Origin: CAYXSX01 sp964493095
Lineage (GTDB): Bacteria > Pseudomonadota > Alphaproteobacteria > Micavibrionales > Micavibrionaceae
Direction: 5' to 3'
Length of the DNA: 64,000 nucleotides
NCBI GenBank assembly: GCA_964493095.1
Contig: CAZBNG010000003.1
Span: 8,647-72,646, forward strand
Positions within the stretch are counted from its first letter, which is position 1; each line of letters starts with the position of its first letter. Made by a program: the position numbers and the translations under genes. The notes under the pieces are model-generated. The model was not told the DNA's origin, did no database searches, and worked only from the letters and a program-made list of their open reading frames with translations. Below, piece by piece: positions 60,271 through 64,000 of the stretch.

Positions 60271-61098
60271 ATGAAAAATGCTTCACACATCCTGATATTG
60301 TTGCTTTCTTTCACGCTCTGTACGCCTGCTTTTGCACAGGGAGGAAAAGGCGTACCCCTGGAGATTACAGCAGATAAAACACTTGAATGGCACAGAAACG
60401 AGAATGTTTTCATCGCACAGGGCAATGCCAATGCCAGACAGGGTACATCCAATATCAGCGCGGACACACTCACGGCTTCTTATCGTGAAGGAGCAGGTAA
60501 GGGAATAGATATCTGGCAGGTAACCGCGGAAGGCGGTGTTGTTCTCACATCCGGAGAAAACAAAGCCTATGGCGAACACGCCGTTTACAACATTGATGAC
60601 GGCCTTGCCACCATGACCGGCGACAACCTGCGGCTGCTCTCGGGAGCGCAGACGGTAACCGCCAAAGAGAGTTTTGAATACCAGACCAAGGAAGGCAAAC
60701 TCATTGCCACCGGACGCGCCAAAATGATCAAGCCGAAACCGCAGGGTGGAACGGACACGCTGGAGGCCGATACCATTACGGCCACGCTTCATAACGGTAC
60801 GGACGGTCAGCGCGAAATCGAGACGCTCGAAGCCGAAGGCGGCGTTATAATTACCACGCCCGAGGAAATTATTACGGGCGATTACGGCATTTTCCACCGG
60901 GAAGCAAATACGGCGGAAATTACCGGGAATGTTATTATCCAGCGCGGACCTAACAGGCTGGAGGGTGAAAAGGCGCAGGTGGATATGAATACCAATATCA
61001 GCCGCATGTTCGGCAGTGACAGCGGCAATGAACGTATACGCGGGATATTTTATCCCGGAACGCAAAAAAAGCCGGAACAACAACCGGACGAACAATAG
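60271..61098 (+). CDS. lptA: LPS transport periplasmic protein LptA
   Basis: Periplasmic bridge protein carrying LPS across. 275 residues: signal peptide MKNASHILILLLSFTLCTPAFA; OstA-like beta-jellyroll with LEITADKTLEWHRNENVFIA, ADTLTASYREG and AHVYNIDD-type motif AVYNIDDGLATMTGDNL, and a second, shorter beta block (GDYGIFHREANTAEITGNVI). The tail is hydrophilic and Gln-rich. It is longer than E. coli LptA (185 aa), as usual for alphaproteobacteria. Confidence 0.94.
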   Translation: MKNASHILILLLSFTLCTPAFAQGGKGVPLEITADKTLEWHRNENVFIAQGNANARQGTSNISADTLTASYREGAGKGIDIWQVTAEGGVVLTSGENKAYGEHAVYNIDDGLATMTGDNLRLLSGAQTVTAKESFEYQTKEGKLIATGRAKMIKPKPQGGTDTLEADTITATLHNGTDGQREIETLEAEGGVIITTPEEIITGDYGIFHREANTAEITGNVIIQRGPNRLEGEKAQVDMNTNISRMFGSDSGNERIRGIFYPGTQKKPEQQPDEQ

Positions 61099-61176
61099 CG
61101 CGCCCCTTAGTATCTGTATGGACTGACAGCCGCGGTTGATATAAGATAAGCAGCTAGTAAGAGTTTGAAAGATCCT

Positions 61177-61941
61177 ATGACTTTAAAGCTGACAAAAAAT
61201 CCGCGAATAAGGGAAGTTCCCAAAGGGCTATGCGTACAGCATCTTTCCAAAGCATATAAAAAACGCCCGGTATTGCGTGACGTTTCACTGTCCATAGAGC
61301 GCGGGGAGGCGGTGGCGCTGCTCGGCCCCAACGGCGCGGGCAAAACCACGTGCTTTTATATCACAACCGGGCTGATCAATGCCGATGGCGGCTATATATT
61401 GCTGGACGGACAGGACATCACCAACCTGCCCATGTATCGCCGTGCACGACTGGGAATCGGTTATCTGCCGCAGGAATCATCGATTTTCCGCGGCCTGAAT
61501 GTCGAGGAAAATCTGCGCGCCGTTATCGAGTTACAGGAGCTGAGTTCCGAAGATCAGGAAATACTGCTGGAAGACCTGCTGGCGGAATTCAGTATCGAAC
61601 ACCTGCGCCGTACGCCCGCCTTGGCACTATCAGGCGGCGAGCGCCGCCGCGTGGAGATAGCCCGCGCCCTCTCCGCCCGTCCGGATTTTATTCTTCTGGA
61701 CGAGCCGCTGGCCGGGATCGACCCGATCGCCGTCTCGGACATCCGCAACCTGATCGTACACCTAAAGGAACGGGGAATTGGCGTGCTGATCACCGATCAC
61801 AACGTCCGCGACTGCCTGGGGATTGTCGACCGCGCCTATATCCTGCACGACGGCAAAGTCCTGATGGAAGGCCAGCCCGAGGATATTGTTGGCAACGAGG
61901 ATGTCCGCCGCGTTTATCTGGGCGAAGGCTTCAGGCTTTAA
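61177..61941 (+). CDS. lptB: LPS export ABC transporter ATP-binding protein LptB
   Basis: ATPase that powers LPS extraction with LptF and LptG. 254 residues from ATG 61177; a TTG four codons earlier is possible. Walker A LGPNGAGKTTCFYITTGLI (about 48-66), Q-loop YLPQESSIFRGLNVEEN, signature LSGGERRRVEIARAL, Walker B FILLDEPLAGIDPIAV and the switch ITDHNVRDCLG. Conserved end EDVRRVYLGEGFRL matches LptB. Followed by rpoN. Confidence 0.97.
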   Translation: MTLKLTKNPRIREVPKGLCVQHLSKAYKKRPVLRDVSLSIERGEAVALLGPNGAGKTTCFYITTGLINADGGYILLDGQDITNLPMYRRARLGIGYLPQESSIFRGLNVEENLRAVIELQELSSEDQEILLEDLLAEFSIEHLRRTPALALSGGERRRVEIARALSARPDFILLDEPLAGIDPIAVSDIRNLIVHLKERGIGVLITDHNVRDCLGIVDRAYILHDGKVLMEGQPEDIVGNEDVRRVYLGEGFRL

Positions 61942-61997
61942 TCTATAAAACCCTTAAAAGCGCTTCAAATGCCGTGCCTGCATGGTATAATTAACTT

Positions 61998-63467
61998 ATG
62001 AGCAAATCGCCAAATTTCTCACAAAGCCTCGATTTACGCCAGGGCCAGCAACTGGTCATGACCCCGCAGCTGCAACAGGCTATCAAGTTGTTGCAGCTTA
62101 ACAATATCGAGCTGGCCGAGTTTGTGGAGGAGCAACTCGCCGACAACCCTCTACTGGAAAAGGACGAAAGAACACCGGAAGATCAAGGCGGGGAAGGCGA
62201 AGAAAGCCACAAGGAAGAAACTTCAGAAACCGCCGACAATATCGCCGAAGCTTTCCAGACACCGGATAGTGAGCCAGCAGACTTCGATGCCGGTTCCTCA
62301 ATGGCAACGGTCGGGGCCGGCGGAAATTCCAAATTCGAAAACATGGAAGATTCCTTTGAAAATCGCATGGCCAGCGAAAAAACGCTGCGCGAGCACCTGA
62401 CGGAACAGCTTTTCATGCAATGTAACGATCCGCGCGACCGCATGATTGGCGGCCTTTTGATCGATCAGATTGACGAGGCCGGATATATCCGCGCCGATCA
62501 CGAAAAGCTTTCTGAAAAACTGGGATGTTCCGTGGAACGCATCGAACACCTGCTCACGATCATGAAAGAATTTGATCCCACAGGTATATGCGCCGGGGAC
62601 CTTGCCGAATGCCTTGCCCTGCAACTGGAAGAACGCGGCCAGTTAGATGAGCCAATGCAGATCCTGCTTGATAACCTTGATATGCTGGGTAATCATGACC
62701 TGAAAGGCCTGTGCCAGAAATGCGGCGTAAACAGCACGTATCTCGCCGACATGATCGGGGAAATAAAATCGCTCAACCCCAAACCAGCCGCAGAATTTGA
62801 CCATTTGGTCGTGCAAACCGCAATTCCCGACGTTCTGATGAAGCGCCTGCCTAAAAATGTCGGCGGCGGATGGCGGGTAGAGCTGAACAGCGATACCCTG
62901 CCCCGCGTCCTTGTAAATCAGCAATATTACACGCAGGTTTCCAGCGGTGCGAAAACCAAACAGGATAAGGAATATATCTCCACCCAGATAAACGCTGCCA
63001 ACTGGTTGATCAAGGCGCTCGACCAGCGGGCGCAGACAGTACTTAAAGTTGCCGCCGAAATTGTCGAACAACAGGACGCCTTTTTCAATTATGGCATTGA
63101 ATTTCTTAAGCCTCTGACGCTCAAAGACATCGCCGAAGAGATAGAAATGCATGAAAGCACGGTCAGCCGAGTTACCACTAACAAATATATCGGCACGCCG
63201 CGCGGTATTTTCGAGCTGAAATATTTCTTCTCCACCGCCCTGGTCAGCGAAGACGGCACCACCCATTCCGCCGAGTCGATCAAGGCCCGCATAAAAGCAC
63301 TGATTGATGCCGAAAACCCGAAAAAAATCCTTTCCGATGATAAAATCGTACAAATTTTAAAAGAGGAAGGGGTCGATCTGGCGCGGCGCACCGTAGCCAA
63401 ATACCGGGAAGCCATGCATATCGGCTCTTCCGTACAGCGCCGCAAACAGAAAGCAAACCAAGGTTAA
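61998..63467 (+). CDS. rpoN: RNA polymerase sigma-54 factor
   Basis: Alternative sigma factor recognising -24/-12 promoters and requiring enhancer-binding ATPases. 489 residues: glutamine-rich region I LDLRQGQQLVMTPQLQQAIK, an acidic region II (about 60-105), core-binding region, helix-turn-helix STVSRVTTNKYI and the RpoN box ARRTVAKYREAMHI at about 461. The lptB-rpoN-hpf order is the usual proteobacterial one. Confidence 0.97.
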   Translation: MSKSPNFSQSLDLRQGQQLVMTPQLQQAIKLLQLNNIELAEFVEEQLADNPLLEKDERTPEDQGGEGEESHKEETSETADNIAEAFQTPDSEPADFDAGSSMATVGAGGNSKFENMEDSFENRMASEKTLREHLTEQLFMQCNDPRDRMIGGLLIDQIDEAGYIRADHEKLSEKLGCSVERIEHLLTIMKEFDPTGICAGDLAECLALQLEERGQLDEPMQILLDNLDMLGNHDLKGLCQKCGVNSTYLADMIGEIKSLNPKPAAEFDHLVVQTAIPDVLMKRLPKNVGGGWRVELNSDTLPRVLVNQQYYTQVSSGAKTKQDKEYISTQINAANWLIKALDQRAQTVLKVAAEIVEQQDAFFNYGIEFLKPLTLKDIAEEIEMHESTVSRVTTNKYIGTPRGIFELKYFFSTALVSEDGTTHSAESIKARIKALIDAENPKKILSDDKIVQILKEEGVDLARRTVAKYREAMHIGSSVQRRKQKANQG

Positions 63468-63496
63468 TGCGGACCATCAGGCAAGGCAGGGATAGC

Positions 63497-63526
63497 TTGA
63501 ACTGGGAACCAAAAACCTGCTAAAAT
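63497..63526 (+). promoter_or_regulatory. sigma-70-type promoter of hpf
   Basis: TTGAAC (63497-63502), 18-base spacer and TAAAAT (63521-63526), 36 bases before the hpf ATG, with AAGGAA as Shine-Dalgarno. It would let hpf be expressed apart from rpoN. Confidence 0.55.
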
Positions 63527-63562
63527 AGTAAATATATCATCACTAAATTGAAGGAAAGCAGC

Positions 63563-64000
63563 ATGGAACTCACTGTTCAAGGCAAACAAATTGACGTGGG
63601 AACGGCTCTGCGCGAGCACGTTCAGGAAAAAATAACCGATCTTGATCAAAAGTACCTCAACAACACCACCGGTGCCACGATCACTTTCTCCAAGGAAGGG
63701 CACGGTCACGGGCAGTTTAAGGCTCACATTTCAGTTACTATTGGTAAAAATATCCTGGTTGTCACCGATGCCCTCGCAGGAGACCCTTATGGAGCGTTCG
63801 ACACAGCCGCGGAAAAGGCCGCCAAACAGATGCGCCGTTACAAAAGAAGATTGCGTGATCATCATAACCGTCACCAGAAAAACCCTGATGAAGAAGTAAC
63901 CAAGGCGCGCGATTACGTGCTGGCTCTTGGCAGTTTTGAAGAAGCTAAAGAACAGGACAATATCGATGACGGAGTAGAACATGGAGAGGACCCGGTCGTT
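63563..64000 (+). CDS. hpf: ribosome hibernation promoting factor (partial, C-terminus outside window)
   Basis: Stationary-phase ribosome-binding factor that dimerises 70S ribosomes. 146 residues are visible from ATG 63563, still open at the window end. The N-terminal domain begins MELTVQGKQIDVGTALREHV and contains FKAHISVTIGKNILVVTDAL and YGAFDTAAEKAAKQMRRYKR, the basic helix that contacts 16S rRNA. The linker (KNPDEEVTKARDYVLALG) points to a long-form HPF with a C-terminal dimerisation domain beyond the window. Confidence 0.93.
   Translation, partial: MELTVQGKQIDVGTALREHVQEKITDLDQKYLNNTTGATITFSKEGHGHGQFKAHISVTIGKNILVVTDALAGDPYGAFDTAAEKAAKQMRRYKRRLRDHHNRHQKNPDEEVTKARDYVLALGSFEEAKEQDNIDDGVEHGEDPVV

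Noticed and set aside
27013..64000. CRISPR arrays, insertion sequences or a prophage
   Set aside because: I found no regularly spaced direct repeats, no transposase and no run of phage structural genes in this or the preceding part of the window.

Overview
The window is chromosomal DNA from an alphaproteobacterium with moderate GC. Support comes from the aa3 oxidase operon order (ctaC-ctaD-ctaB-small CoxF-like-ctaG-ctaE-surf1), the alphaproteobacterial division factor FzlA, the rnd-kdsD-lptC-lptA-lptB-rpoN-hpf block, a PutA of about 1000 residues, and promoters with CtrA-type TTAA-N7-TTAA boxes. Three tandem DotA/TraY-like genes and several family-less proteins suggest a deep, possibly Micavibrio-like lineage; this placement is inference from gene content only. 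I see no insertion sequence, prophage, CRISPR array or rRNA operon. One tRNA gene (Leu, anticodon CAG) is present.

Layout. 1-8643, minus strand: the cytochrome c oxidase locus, interrupted by two paralogous unknown proteins between ctaD and ctaB and by a short-chain dehydrogenase and a small secreted protein between the CoxF-like gene and ctaG. 8752-14590: an epimerase-like protein, FzlA behind a perfect FNR-type box, a cytochrome b561-YceI fusion next to a stand-alone YceI, UppP, and a third unknown gene with a CtrA-type box. 14587-23611: RNA modification (rsmD carrying an in-frame palindromic repeat, rluB, tadA), flavin reductase, purD, an AT-rich methyltransferase, putA and xseA. 23666-29769: an acidic unknown protein, a TerA/antiporter/TerD group, tag, a TetR regulator and ettA. 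29940-38580: three consecutive DotA/TraY-like membrane proteins of 924-971 residues. 38599-42481: mlaC, mlaA, lptG, lptF. 42573-51521: pepA-kamA-holC, a membrane-anchored cytochrome c, pheA, a tandem-repeat small protein, ftsK, lolA, recR. 51525-57388: a small unknown protein, then a polysaccharide module (export protein, tyrosine autokinase, two unknown membrane proteins) and a receiver/GGDEF protein in which both catalytic motifs are lost. 57567-64000: tRNA-Leu, RNase D, the KDO/LPS-transport genes, sigma-54 and the start of the hibernation factor.

How it fits together. Most of the window is housekeeping: terminal respiration, envelope biogenesis (UppP, Lpt, Mla, LolA, KdsD) and nucleotide or RNA maintenance. 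Three things stand out. Unknown genes at 4858-5343, 5427-6071 and 13598-14590 each have a TTAA-N7-TTAA box 42-47 bases before the start codon, which suggests a shared cell-cycle regulon. The DotA/TraY triplet occurs with no other type IVB secretion gene nearby. Two families of palindromic repeats lie in and beside rsmD, one of them translated.
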